In this document: piece after piece, positions 49,004 through 57,250 of the stretch
Layout of the letters: every line of letters starts with the position of its first letter
Position numbering within the stretch: position 1 is the stretch's first letter
DNA from: Pseudomonadota bacterium
Lineage (GTDB): Bacteria; Pseudomonadota; Gammaproteobacteria; Burkholderiales; Burkholderiaceae_E
DNA: 64,000 bases
NCBI GenBank assembly: GCA_029779435.1
Contig: JAKPAM010000038.1
Span: 1-64,000 of the forward strand
Reading direction: 5' to 3'
The notes under the pieces: model-generated
What the model saw: only the letters and a program-made list of their open reading frames with translations
Told to the model about the DNA's origin: nothing
Database searches by the model: none
Position numbers and translations under genes: made by a program

Positions 49004-49017
49004 CAATGATTGCATTG
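49004..49017. promoter_or_regulatory. Inverted-repeat operator candidate of vapBC
   Basis: CAATG (49004-49008) and CATTG (49013-49017) form a perfect inverted repeat around ATTG. A third CAATG lies at 48995-48999. Ribbon-helix-helix antitoxins bind such repeats to repress their own operon; the placement just upstream of vapB fits. Confidence 0.5.
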
Positions 49018-49210
49018 TAGTCATGCTCCGAATCAGTTGAAAGTAGCGCTTGGCCAACAAAGCCTGCCATTCGAAGCCCTGGTCCAACCTCCGGGAACCG
49101 CTCTGGCTAGCATCTGTCGTGACGAGGGGCAACGGGCATTTCTGTGCAGGGGCAAGCTGACGGGCACCGATGATGACGGTGCCGATGTGGCATCGAAATA
49201 CGGCTACGAA

Positions 49211-49297
49211 GTCTGACCAGGTGTACGGTGTGCCCGGCGCGCAGGGCCTGGCAGGCGATGTTGTGCGCGATCGTGGTTTGGCCGATGCCGTTGGGCC
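49211..49297 (-). pseudogene. Remnant of an IS21-family istB ATPase gene
   Basis: The minus-strand frame reads PNGIGQTTIAHNIACQAL followed by RAGHTVHLV, which matches the Walker A region and following strand of IstB helpers. The usual lysine of G-x-G-K-T is glutamine here and nothing of the gene remains on either side. Its upstream edge coincides with the start of the second tctA-tail copy at 49296, marking a rearrangement joint. The stretch 49018-49210 shows no identifiable gene. Confidence 0.6.
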
Positions 49298-49433
49298 GAC
49301 GATGACCTGTCGATGTTCGTCACGCGCCCGATCGCGATGTGGCTGGCGATCGCGACGGCGCTGGTGCTGCTGTGGCCGGCGGGGAGCTGGGCGCTAAGGC
49401 GGTTGCGGGCGATGCCGATGCCGCATTGAGGGA
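49296..49433 (+). repeat. 138-bp direct repeat, copy 2 (detached tctA tail)
   Basis: A non-functional copy of the last 44 codons and stop of tctA, differing from copy 1 at three bases. It has no start codon of its own and follows the istB scrap directly. The next 95 bp up to mntA holds only the GGAGGAGG ribosome site of that gene. Confidence 0.95.
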
Positions 49434-49529
49434 TGGGGCGAGAGACTATTAGCGACGACATTCGTAATTCTTGAAGCACAATTGTCGATTGCATATGATC
49501 TCAATGGGTTTCGATTGGAGGAGGTACTT

Positions 49530-49820
49530 ATGCGACCGTCCGTCGCACTCGACATGAAGCGAAGCGCCGTGCGTGAAGTGGTAAGCCGCTTTCGCACCGC
49601 GAACCCACGCGTCTTCGGCTCGGTGCTGCATGGCACTGACGGAGACGGTAGTGACCTTGATCTGCTCGTCGATACTCTGCCTGGTGCCACGTTATTGGAT
49701 CTGGGCGATTTGGAGTACGAACTCAAATCGTTGCTCGGTGTTGACGTCGATGTGCTGACGCCTGGCGACTTGCCGCTGAAGTTCCGGGCCAAGGTTCTCG
49801 CCGAGGCGAAGCCCGTATGA
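49530..49820 (+). CDS. mntA: MntA-type nucleotidyltransferase antitoxin
   Basis: A 96-residue minimal nucleotidyltransferase with the signature GSVLHGTDGDGSDLDLLVD, whose two aspartates bind metal. In characterised MntA-HepT pairs this enzyme AMPylates a tyrosine in the HEPN toxin and so silences it. ATG 49530 follows a strong GGAGGAGG. An upstream in-frame ATG at 49482 is less likely. The gene overlaps hepT by four bases (ATGA). Confidence 0.9.
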   Translation: MRPSVALDMKRSAVREVVSRFRTANPRVFGSVLHGTDGDGSDLDLLVDTLPGATLLDLGDLEYELKSLLGVDVDVLTPGDLPLKFRAKVLAEAKPV

Positions 49821-50188
49821 GCGGAAATCGACTACCCGACTACCTCGACCATATCCAGCAGGCCGCGGCCGATGCGTGCGGCTTCGTGCAGGGTATGGCC
49901 AAGGAGGGCTTTCTTGCCGACAAACGTACCCAGCGGGCCGTTATCATGAGCCTCATCATCATCGGCGAGGCGGCCACGAAGGTGATGGAAGGCTATGCCG
50001 AATTCACTCAGGCACGCACGGAAGTGCCGTGGCGCAGCATGCGCAATATGCGCAATCGTATGGCTCATGGCTATTTCGACATCAACCTCGATGTGGTGTG
50101 GGAAACAACTCAGCAATGGCTGCCCGATTTGCTAGCGCAGTTGCCCTCGCTGCGCCAGAGCGCCGACGAGGAAGGCCGCGGCGACTGA
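49817..50188 (+). CDS. hepT: HepT-type HEPN ribonuclease toxin (DUF86)
   Basis: A 123-residue all-helical HEPN protein. The RNase signature R-x4-H-x-Y is present as RNRMAHGYF near residues 81-89. The tyrosine is the residue AMPylated by MntA in known systems. IIGEAATKVMEGY and PWRSMRNMRNRMAHGYFDI are typical of DUF86. With mntA it forms a second toxin-antitoxin pair beside the VapBC pair. Confidence 0.92.
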   Translation: MSGNRLPDYLDHIQQAAADACGFVQGMAKEGFLADKRTQRAVIMSLIIIGEAATKVMEGYAEFTQARTEVPWRSMRNMRNRMAHGYFDINLDVVWETTQQWLPDLLAQLPSLRQSADEEGRGD

Positions 50189-50237
50189 CGGGAAACCGGC
50201 GACCACATTGCTGTGGTTGGCATCGCCACGTCGATGC

Positions 50238-51722
50238 TTATCGATTGCTCGCTCGCCGCTCCCTTGCAGCCGGCACCGAAAAGCGAAAACTGGCGCCCAT
50301 TCCCCGCATCTCCTCCAGAGCGATACGCCGCCCGTGCAGCTCCAGGATCCGATGCACGATCCGCAGCCCTAAGCCACCGTCCCGGCGCGCGCCGCCCACG
50401 GTGAATGGCCGCTGGAACAAGCCTTCGCGTAGCTCCTCCGGAATGCCCGGACCGTTGTCGCTGACCGTCACATCCAGGCCGTCGTCGCGGGGCATGATCC
50501 CGACCTCGATCCGTCCGCCTTCGGGCGCATGGCGCAATGCGTTGTCCAGCAGGTTGCTCAACACCCGTTCGATCATGCCCAGGTCCGCGTACGCGGACGG
50601 CAGATGCGGCGGAAACGCGGCCGTCATCGCGACATGCCGCGACTCGGCCCGCAACGCGAACTTCTGGAACACGTCCTGCACGAGGTCGGTCATCGAGAAC
50701 GGTTCGGGCGCCGGCTGGACGAAGCCGTATTCGAGCCGGGCCAGTTCGAACAGGCTTTGCGCGAGCGCGCCGACGCTGCGGCTCTGGTCGAGCGCGATGC
50801 CCAGGTAGCGCCGCCGGTCGGCCGCGTCCAGCACGGCGTCCTTGAGCAGCAGCGTCTCCAGGTAGCCGTGCAGCGACGACAGCGGCGTGCGCAGATCGTG
50901 CGAGACGTTGGCGATCAACTCGCGGCGCTCCTGGTCCTGGCGCGCCAGGACCGCCCACTGCTCGCCGATGCGCGCGATCATCTGCCGGAACGCCGAATCC
51001 AGCACGGCGATCTCGTCGCGGCTGCGACTGCTCGCCACCGGCGCGGCGGTGGGCGGCGCGGGCGGTGCGCCGTGGATGTCGAACCTGCGCACCGCTTCGG
51101 TCAAGCGGCGCAGCGGCCGGGTGATCAGCGTGAACGCCACCAGGCCGGCCGCCAGGCACAGCAATGCGACGAGGCCGATCGACCACAGCGCGGTCCTGAG
51201 CACCACGCCCGCCGAGCCGCGGGCGGCCAGCAGGTCGTGCGCCTCGCCCAGCAAGACGACGTAGATGAAACCCACGTCGCGGCCGGCGACCCTTAGCGGC
51301 GCCGCGCTGAAGACCTTGAGCCCGTCGGCGCTGCGCGGATCGTCGCCCAGGATGGGCAGCATCCCGCCGGCCAGGAAGCGATGCACCGGCGCGAGATCCA
51401 CGCGGTCGCGGCGCAACCGGCCTTCGGGCGCGGCGTGCCCGGCGATGCGACCGTCGGGCTCGAGAAGATAGACCTCCACGCTCGGGTTGACGACCATCAA
51501 TTGGCTGAACAGTCCGCGTATGGCGTCGGGCATTAGTCCGTCGGCGTCGGTGAGCTGAGTGTCGCGCGCGATGCTCTCGGCGAGGTCGCGCGACAGCCCC
51601 TGTACGACTTCCTGCTCGTGCATGCGGTTGGCGCGCAACTGCATCCAGACCGACGTGCCGCTGCACACCAGCAGCAGCAGCGCGAAGACCAGCGACAGGC
51701 GCTGCGTCAGCGTCAGGTTCAT
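50238..51722 (-). CDS. Sensor histidine kinase, next to the Msr operon
   Basis: A 494-residue membrane kinase. TM1 lies at about 8-27, a periplasmic sensing part at about 28-160, and TM2 at about 163-186. HAMP-like and linker regions follow, then the H box NVSHDLRTPLSSL with the phospho-accepting His, the N box NLLDNALRHA, and G boxes SDNGPGIPEE and GGLGLRI. ATG 51722 overlaps the regulator stop by ATGA. The divergent neighbours repair oxidised methionine, so oxidative damage in the periplasm is a plausible signal (inference). Confidence 0.95.
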   Translation of the reverse strand: MNLTLTQRLSLVFALLLLVCSGTSVWMQLRANRMHEQEVVQGLSRDLAESIARDTQLTDADGLMPDAIRGLFSQLMVVNPSVEVYLLEPDGRIAGHAAPEGRLRRDRVDLAPVHRFLAGGMLPILGDDPRSADGLKVFSAAPLRVAGRDVGFIYVVLLGEAHDLLAARGSAGVVLRTALWSIGLVALLCLAAGLVAFTLITRPLRRLTEAVRRFDIHGAPPAPPTAAPVASSRSRDEIAVLDSAFRQMIARIGEQWAVLARQDQERRELIANVSHDLRTPLSSLHGYLETLLLKDAVLDAADRRRYLGIALDQSRSVGALAQSLFELARLEYGFVQPAPEPFSMTDLVQDVFQKFALRAESRHVAMTAAFPPHLPSAYADLGMIERVLSNLLDNALRHAPEGGRIEVGIMPRDDGLDVTVSDNGPGIPEELREGLFQRPFTVGGARRDGGLGLRIVHRILELHGRRIALEEMRGMGASFRFSVPAARERRASNR

Positions 51723-52438
51723 CGGGCGCCATCCTCGGGGTCGGCGAACTTGTAGCCGCGTCCCCATACGGTCAGGATGCGCCGGGGATGGGCGGGATCA
51801 TCCTCCACCTTGGATCGCAGCCGGTTGATGTGCGTGTTGACCGTATGCTCGTAGCCCTCGTGCTGGTAACCCCAGACCGCGTTGAGCAGGTCCATGCGCG
51901 AGAACACCTTACCCGGCTGGCGCGCGAAGAAGTACAGCAGGTCGAACTCGCGCGGCGTCAGGTCCAGTCGAGCGCCATCCAGGCGCGCGTCGCGGGCCAT
52001 GGGGTCGATGGTCAACGCGCCGATCGACAGGCTGCCCGCGTCCAGCCGAGCGTTCTGCGCCAGCGCGTCGACGCGGCGCAGCAGCGCCTTGACCCGCGCG
52101 ACGAGTTCCAGCACCGAGAACGGCTTGGCCAGGTAGTCGTCGGCGCCGATCTCCAGGCCCAGGATGCGGTGCACTTCGCTGGCGCGGGCGCTGATGATGA
52201 TGATCGGCGTGTAGCGCGTCATGCCGCGCGCGCGGCGGCAGATCTCCAGGCCGTCGACGCCGGGCAGCATCAGGTCCAGCACCAGCGCGTCCCAGCCGCC
52301 GCTTTCCAACTGCCGCAGCCCCTCGTCGCCGCGTGCACAGTGCACGACGTGCAGGCCTTCGTCGCGCAGGTGCAGCGTCAGCAGGTTGGCGATGTGCACG
52401 TCGTCTTCGACGAGCAGGATGCGGCGGCGGGTGGTCAT
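51719..52438 (-). CDS. OmpR/PhoB-family response regulator
   Basis: A 239-residue regulator. The receiver domain has the acidic pair LLVEDDVH, the phospho-acceptor in LVLDLMLPGVDG (about Asp55) and the lysine in YLAKPF. The C-terminal winged helix reads LTPREFDLLYFFARQPGKVFSRMDLLNAVWGYQ and TVNTHINRLRSKVE. It is the first gene of the kinase operon and diverges from msrB across a 179-bp gap, the natural place for its binding site. Confidence 0.96.
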   Translation of the reverse strand: MTTRRRILLVEDDVHIANLLTLHLRDEGLHVVHCARGDEGLRQLESGGWDALVLDLMLPGVDGLEICRRARGMTRYTPIIIISARASEVHRILGLEIGADDYLAKPFSVLELVARVKALLRRVDALAQNARLDAGSLSIGALTIDPMARDARLDGARLDLTPREFDLLYFFARQPGKVFSRMDLLNAVWGYQHEGYEHTVNTHINRLRSKVEDDPAHPRRILTVWGRGYKFADPEDGAR

Positions 52439-52617
52439 CGGCGGACGGTTCCGGGCGTTTTGGGCGTCGTCCTCGGGCGGCGAGGACGGGACGCGTCTGT
52501 CGCATTGTGCGCAATCCCCGCATTCGAGTTATCACGATCTCTTGAATATTGCGTGAGGACCACGGGAGGAGATCGCGATTAAGCTTCGTGTCGACGCATC
52601 GCCCACGAGGACGCATC

Positions 52618-53118
52618 ATGACCCCCCGACGCCAGCTGTTGTCGACCGGAGCCGCCGCGCTGGCGGTGATGGCCTTCGGCCCCGCCTTCACACGCCGCGC
52701 CGCAGCGGCGGGTGCCGGAGAAGCTTTCGAGATCCGCCATACCGACGCCGAGTGGCGCACCCGGCTGACGCCGCAGCAATATGCGGTGTTGCGCCAGGAG
52801 AACACCGAGCGGCCCGGCACCAGCCCGCTGAACAACGAGCATCGCGCCGGTACTTATGCCTGTGCAGGGTGCGCGCTGCCGCTTTTCTCGTCGACGACCA
52901 AGTTCGAGAGCGGCACGGGTTGGCCGAGCTTCTGGCGGCCGCTGGATAACGCGGTCGGCTCCCGCACCGACCGCTCGTTCGGCATGGTGCGCGTCGAAGT
53001 GCGCTGCCGGCGATGCGGCGGGCATCTGGGGCATGTGTTCGACGACGGGCCGCCGCCGACCGGCAAGCGCTACTGCATGAACGGCCTGTCATTGACGTTC
53101 CTGCCGCAGAAAGCCTGA
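52618..53118 (+). CDS. msrB: Exported methionine-R-sulfoxide reductase MsrB
   Basis: A 166-residue MsrB. The twin-arginine-type signal PRRQLLSTGAAALAVMAFG ends near AAAAG. The zinc-site cysteines are in CAGC and CRRCGGHLGH, and the catalytic cysteine in RYCMNGLSLTF. Cytosolic MsrB proteins lack a signal, so this one acts outside the cytoplasm on R-methionine sulfoxide in proteins. ATG 52618 was chosen because the signal begins there. It is the first gene of the msrB-dipZ-msrA operon. Confidence 0.93.
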   Translation: MTPRRQLLSTGAAALAVMAFGPAFTRRAAAAGAGEAFEIRHTDAEWRTRLTPQQYAVLRQENTERPGTSPLNNEHRAGTYACAGCALPLFSSTTKFESGTGWPSFWRPLDNAVGSRTDRSFGMVRVEVRCRRCGGHLGHVFDDGPPPTGKRYCMNGLSLTFLPQKA

Positions 53119-53141
53119 GCGCTCGTAAACGGAATCACGCC

Positions 53142-55049
53142 ATGCTGTTGATCCTGCTCGCGTACCTGGGTGGCGTGCTGACCATCGTCAGCCCGTGCAT
53201 CCTGCCGGTGCTGCCCTTCGTGTTCTCGCGCGCCGGCCAGCCGTTCATGACGAGCGTCCTGCCCCTGCTCGCGGGCATGGCGCTGACGTTCGCGCTGGTG
53301 GCGACGCTCGCGGCCGTCGGCGGCGGCTGGGTGGTCGCCGCGAACCAGTACGGGCGATGGCTGGCGCTCGGCCTGATGGCGCTGTTCGCGCTGGCGTTGC
53401 TGTGGCCCCGGCTGGCCGAGCGTCTGGCGCGGCCGCTGGTGGCTGCCGGCGGACGCCTGTCGGCGTGGGCGCAGGCCGACGGCCCGGCGCGGCCGGGCGC
53501 CTCGGTCTTGCTGGGATTGGCGACCGGACTGTTGTGGGCGCCCTGCGCGGGACCGATCCTCGGGCTGATCCTGAGCGGCGCGGCGCTGCAAGGCGCGAAC
53601 GCGACATCCTCGCTGCTGCTGCTGGCCTATGCGGCCGGCGCCGCGACCGCGATGGCGGCGGCATTGCTGCTCGGCGGCCGGGTATTCGCCGCATTGCGGC
53701 GCTCGTTCGGCGCCGGCGAATGGCTGCGGCGCGGATTGGGCGGTGCGATGCTGGCGGCCGTCGTCGCGATCGCGCTGGGCCTGGACACCGGCGTGCTGGC
53801 GCGGCTGTCGATCGCGTCGACGGGGGGCCTCGAGCAGCAGTTGATCGATCGGTTGGCCGGTTCGCGCGGACCGGCGGGCAGCGCTGCTTCCGCGTCCCCG
53901 CGAGAGGGGGCGGCCATGGCAATGCAAGGGCCTGCGATGGCGATGCAAGGGCCGGCGATGGCGATGCAGGGACCGGCCATGACGTCCGTGCCCGGTTCCG
54001 GGCCCGCGATGATGGCCGGCGACAACGCCATGCGGATGGCCGGTCCGGCCGCCGCCGTGGGGAGCGGCGCCGGGGACAGCCTGCCCGACGAGGGCATGGC
54101 GCCCGCGCTCGGCGGCGCCACGCAGTGGTTGAACTCGGCGCCGCTGACGGCGGAGCAGTTGCGCGGCAAGGTCGTGCTCGTCGATTTCTGGACGTATTCG
54201 TGCATCAACTGCCTGCGCGCCCTGCCTTATGTGAAGGCCTGGGACCAGAAGTACCGCGACCAGGGCCTCGTCGTCATCGGCGTGCATTCGCCGGAGTTCG
54301 CGTTCGAGCGCGACATCGGCAATGTCACGAAGGCGGCCCGGGGCCTGGGCATCGCTTACCCCATGGCGGTGGACAACCAGTACGCGATCTGGCGCGCGTT
54401 CCGCAACCAGTACTGGCCCGCGCATTACCTGATCGATGCGAACGGGCGCCTGCGCTACCACCATTTCGGCGAAGGCGACTACGCGGAGACGGAGCGTGCG
54501 ATCCAGCATCTGCTGACGGAGGCTGGGGCGGCGCGGGTCGCGCCGGGGCTGATCGAAGTGGATGCGCAGGGCGTGCAGCAGGCTGCCGACATGGACGCCG
54601 TGCGTTCGCCCGAGACCTACGTCGGCTACGAGCGCAGCGAGAACTTCGCATCCTTGCCCGGCATCGTGCGCGACCGGACCGAGGCCTATGCGGCCCCCGC
54701 GAGCCCGGCGCTCAACGCCTGGGGGCTGGATGGCCGATGGACCGTGGGACCGGAACACGCGACGCTGGCCAGCGGCGCCGGACGGATCGTCTACCGCTTC
54801 GAGGCCCGTGATCTGCACCTCGTGCTGGGTCCGGGCGCCGATGGCAGGCCGGTGCGCTTCAAGGTCCGGATCGATGGGCAGCCGCCTGGTGCCGCCCATG
54901 GCATGGACGTGGCCGAGGACGGCTCCGGGACGGTGACGGCGCAACGGCTCTATCAGTTGATCCGTCAACCCGGTGACATCGCACCACGCACGTTCAGCAT
55001 CGAGTTCCTGGACCCGGGCGTTTCCGCTTATGCGTTCACCTTCGGGTAA
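53142..55049 (+). CDS. DipZ-like membrane thiol reductase (CcdA + thioredoxin + C-terminal domain)
   Basis: A 635-residue fusion. Residues 1-235 are a CcdA/DsbD-type membrane domain with the redox cysteines in IVSPCILPVLP and LLWAPCAGPI. A flexible linker (about 250-315) holds three copies of an AMAMQGP-type repeat. A thioredoxin-like domain with WTYSCINCLRALPYV and a DipZ-type beta domain to the end follow. It should carry electrons from cytoplasmic thioredoxin across the membrane. With an exported MsrB before it and an exported MsrA after it, it is the natural electron donor for both (inference from the operon). Confidence 0.93.
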   Translation: MLLILLAYLGGVLTIVSPCILPVLPFVFSRAGQPFMTSVLPLLAGMALTFALVATLAAVGGGWVVAANQYGRWLALGLMALFALALLWPRLAERLARPLVAAGGRLSAWAQADGPARPGASVLLGLATGLLWAPCAGPILGLILSGAALQGANATSSLLLLAYAAGAATAMAAALLLGGRVFAALRRSFGAGEWLRRGLGGAMLAAVVAIALGLDTGVLARLSIASTGGLEQQLIDRLAGSRGPAGSAASASPREGAAMAMQGPAMAMQGPAMAMQGPAMTSVPGSGPAMMAGDNAMRMAGPAAAVGSGAGDSLPDEGMAPALGGATQWLNSAPLTAEQLRGKVVLVDFWTYSCINCLRALPYVKAWDQKYRDQGLVVIGVHSPEFAFERDIGNVTKAARGLGIAYPMAVDNQYAIWRAFRNQYWPAHYLIDANGRLRYHHFGEGDYAETERAIQHLLTEAGAARVAPGLIEVDAQGVQQAADMDAVRSPETYVGYERSENFASLPGIVRDRTEAYAAPASPALNAWGLDGRWTVGPEHATLASGAGRIVYRFEARDLHLVLGPGADGRPVRFKVRIDGQPPGAAHGMDVAEDGSGTVTAQRLYQLIRQPGDIAPRTFSIEFLDPGVSAYAFTFG

Positions 55050-55092
55050 GGGCCCGAGGGACCCTTGTTCTTCTTCGTCAACGGATCGCACC

Positions 55093-55833
55093 ATGCCTAC
55101 TCCTGTCAGCGTTTCGCAACCGAACCGTCGCCGTTGGGCGCGGCACTGCCTGGCTGGCGGCCTGCTGCTGCTGAGCGTGGGCCTCGCGTCGCAGATGGCT
55201 GCGCGCGCCGCGGCCGACGAGGCGGTGAAGATCCCCCCGCCCGCGATGGACCCGCCCTCGACGAGTCCGGGGCTGAAGAAGGCCATCTTCGCGGGGGGCT
55301 GCTTCTGGGGCGTGCAAGGCGTCTTTCAGCACGTCAAGGGCGTGCAGCGTGCGGTGTCCGGATATAGTGGCGGTACCGCGCCGACCGCTGCGTACGAACT
55401 CGTCAGCCGCGGCGATACGGGCCACGCGGAGTCGGTCGAGGTCACGTACGACCCGGCGCAGGTCAGCTACGGCACGCTGCTGCAGATCTTCTTTTCGGTC
55501 GCGCATGATCCGACGCAGCTCGACCGGCAGGGGCCGGACGTCGGCACGCAGTACCGCTCGGCGATCTTCGCGACCAGTCCTGCGCAACTCGACATCGCCC
55601 GGGCCTACGTCACCCAGCTCGATGCCGCGAAGCTGTTCGGCCGGCCGATCGTGACGTGGCTGGAGGGTAAGCCCAGCTTCTTCCCGGCCGAAACTTATCA
55701 CCAGGATTACATGACCGAGCACCCGCGCAATCCGTACATCGTCATCAACGACCTGCCCAAGGTCAGGAATCTCGAGCGCCTGTTTCCCGAATCGTTCCGC
55801 GGCGAACCCGTGCTGGTGAAGCGGTCGCGATGA
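55093..55833 (+). CDS. msrA: Exported methionine-S-sulfoxide reductase MsrA
   Basis: A 246-residue MsrA with an N-terminal signal (about 12-42, ending ARA). The active-site motif AIFAGGCFWGVQGVF has the catalytic cysteine, and VSGYSGG, GHAESVEVTYDP, DPTQLDRQGPDVGTQYRS and TYHQDYM follow. It reduces the S epimer of methionine sulfoxide in the periplasm, complementing the MsrB two genes upstream. It starts 43 bp after the dipZ-like gene. Confidence 0.95.
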   Translation: MPTPVSVSQPNRRRWARHCLAGGLLLLSVGLASQMAARAAADEAVKIPPPAMDPPSTSPGLKKAIFAGGCFWGVQGVFQHVKGVQRAVSGYSGGTAPTAAYELVSRGDTGHAESVEVTYDPAQVSYGTLLQIFFSVAHDPTQLDRQGPDVGTQYRSAIFATSPAQLDIARAYVTQLDAAKLFGRPIVTWLEGKPSFFPAETYHQDYMTEHPRNPYIVINDLPKVRNLERLFPESFRGEPVLVKRSR

Positions 55834-55922
55834 TCTACGAGGCCGGCCGTCTTGGCGGCTTCGGGCGATGCCCCGCCGTCGGCCTATGGGTCCTGGAGAT
55901 CCGGATCGCCGACCCCGCGCGC

Positions 55923-55954
55923 CGCTTCGGCGCTTTCTACGAGGACCTGCTGTT
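55923..55954 (+). repeat. 32-bp duplicated scrap, copy 1 (RFGAFYEDLLF)
   Basis: This stretch matches 58259-58290 with one base difference. In both places one frame reads RFGAFYEDLLF, then diverges. It is probably the relic of a gene fragment duplicated on either side of the Bug/LysR pair. The rest of 55834-56108 contains no gene I can support. Confidence 0.8.
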
Positions 55955-56108
55955 CTGGTGAAGTGAGGAACGAGAGGCCGGATTGCAGGACCCGGACCCG
56001 GTTGCGCCGTTCTCGGTCCAACAGCCAGCCCCAGGATCCGAAAGGTCCGGCCGACACCCGGCCGACACCCGGTCGTCAATCGGCCGTCCGATGGCGAGCG
56101 CCGATCGA

Positions 56109-57092
56109 TCACGCGATGTTGCGCTCGCGGATCAGTTTTCCCCAGCGCGCCGATTCTTCGCGCATCAGCTTGTCGAATCGAGCGGCATCCATCGTCATGA
56201 CCGGCGCGTCCAGCGTGGCCAGGTTGGCACGCGTCTCGGGCATCGCGATGACCTTCTGCAACTCGGCGGACAGCCAGTCGATGATCGGCCGCGGCGTACG
56301 CGCCGGCGCGGCCAGTCCGTGCCAGGTCAGCACGAGGGCGTCGGGGTAGCCGGCTTCGCCGATCGTCGGCACATCGGGCAGGCTCGGTGAACGGGCCTCG
56401 GCGTTGAGCGCCAGCGCGCGGAGCCGTCCTGACCGGATGTGCGGCATCACCAGGCTCTGCGAGATCATCGCGAAATGCAATTGCCCCTGGATCAGGTCGG
56501 CGATCGACGGGGGTTGGCCCTTGTAGCCGACGCTCTGGATCCGGATGCCGGTTTGCGCGAACAGCAGTTCCTGGCCCAGGTGGATCGAGCTGGCGACGCC
56601 GGGGTTGGGAACGTTGAACTGGCCGGGCCGCGCGCGCGCCTGGTCGATGAAGTCCGCCAGCGTGCGGAACGGCGATCCGAGGGGAACGACGAAGACCGAG
56701 CCGGGCGCGGCGATCGCGCCGATGCCGACGAAATCGCTGGTGCGGAACGTCGGTTCCGGCTGCATCCATTCGTTGATGACGAGGGTCGGCGTGGCCGAGG
56801 TCAGCGTGTAGCCGTCCGCGGCCGCGCGCATCGCGGCTTCGAGGCCGATCCGCGCGTCGGCGCCTGGTTTGTTGTCGACGATCAGTCGGTGCGAGGCGCC
56901 GAGCGCCATCCGGTCGGTGGCGGCGCGGGTGATGACGTCGACGATGCCGCCGGCCGGATACGGCACGATGACCTTGACGGTGCGAGAGGGGTAAGCGTCA
57001 TCGCCTTGCGCGTGCGAGACGCCGGCGTGAACGCTGAGCGATCCGGCCGCGCTGGTGGCGAGCAGACGGGCGACGAACTGGCGACGATCCAT
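56109..57092 (-). CDS. Bug-family (TctC-like) periplasmic binding protein, orphan
   Basis: A 327-residue binding protein. The signal begins DRRQFVARLLATSAAG, a possible twin-arginine signal, and ends near SHAQG. YPSRTVKVIVPYPAGGIVDVITRA, LPDVPTIGEAGYP and the Bug fold layout follow. No tctA or tctB lies beside it, so it may use another transporter or act as a sensor, as is common for Bug proteins in Burkholderiales. ATG 57092 has GAGG 7 nt upstream. It diverges from a LysR regulator that probably controls it. Confidence 0.92.
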   Translation of the reverse strand: MDRRQFVARLLATSAAGSLSVHAGVSHAQGDDAYPSRTVKVIVPYPAGGIVDVITRAATDRMALGASHRLIVDNKPGADARIGLEAAMRAAADGYTLTSATPTLVINEWMQPEPTFRTSDFVGIGAIAAPGSVFVVPLGSPFRTLADFIDQARARPGQFNVPNPGVASSIHLGQELLFAQTGIRIQSVGYKGQPPSIADLIQGQLHFAMISQSLVMPHIRSGRLRALALNAEARSPSLPDVPTIGEAGYPDALVLTWHGLAAPARTPRPIIDWLSAELQKVIAMPETRANLATLDAPVMTMDAARFDKLMREESARWGKLIRERNIA

Positions 57093-57214
57093 GATCAATC
57101 CTCGTGGAAGAGGGCCGCGGCGACAGATCGGTGCCGCGGACTGCTTCCCTCGGTGTCTCCCGTCTCGGGGCTCGCAGCCCGTCGTCACGGTAGCGCGTCG
57201 CGAGGGCGAATACC

Positions 57215-57244
57215 ATTGACTGATCGGCATAGCAGATTTCTAAT
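57215..57244 (+). promoter_or_regulatory. Promoter of the LysR gene, likely leaderless
   Basis: TTGACT (57215-57220) and TCTAAT (57239-57244) each match five of six consensus positions and are 18 bp apart. A start site 6-7 bp downstream would fall on the ATG at 57251, giving an mRNA without a 5' leader; indeed no Shine-Dalgarno is present. CTGAT (57220-57224) and ATCAG (57246-57250) are inverted and flank the -10, so autoregulation by LysR binding is possible. Confidence 0.5.
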
Positions 57245-57250
57245 TATCAG

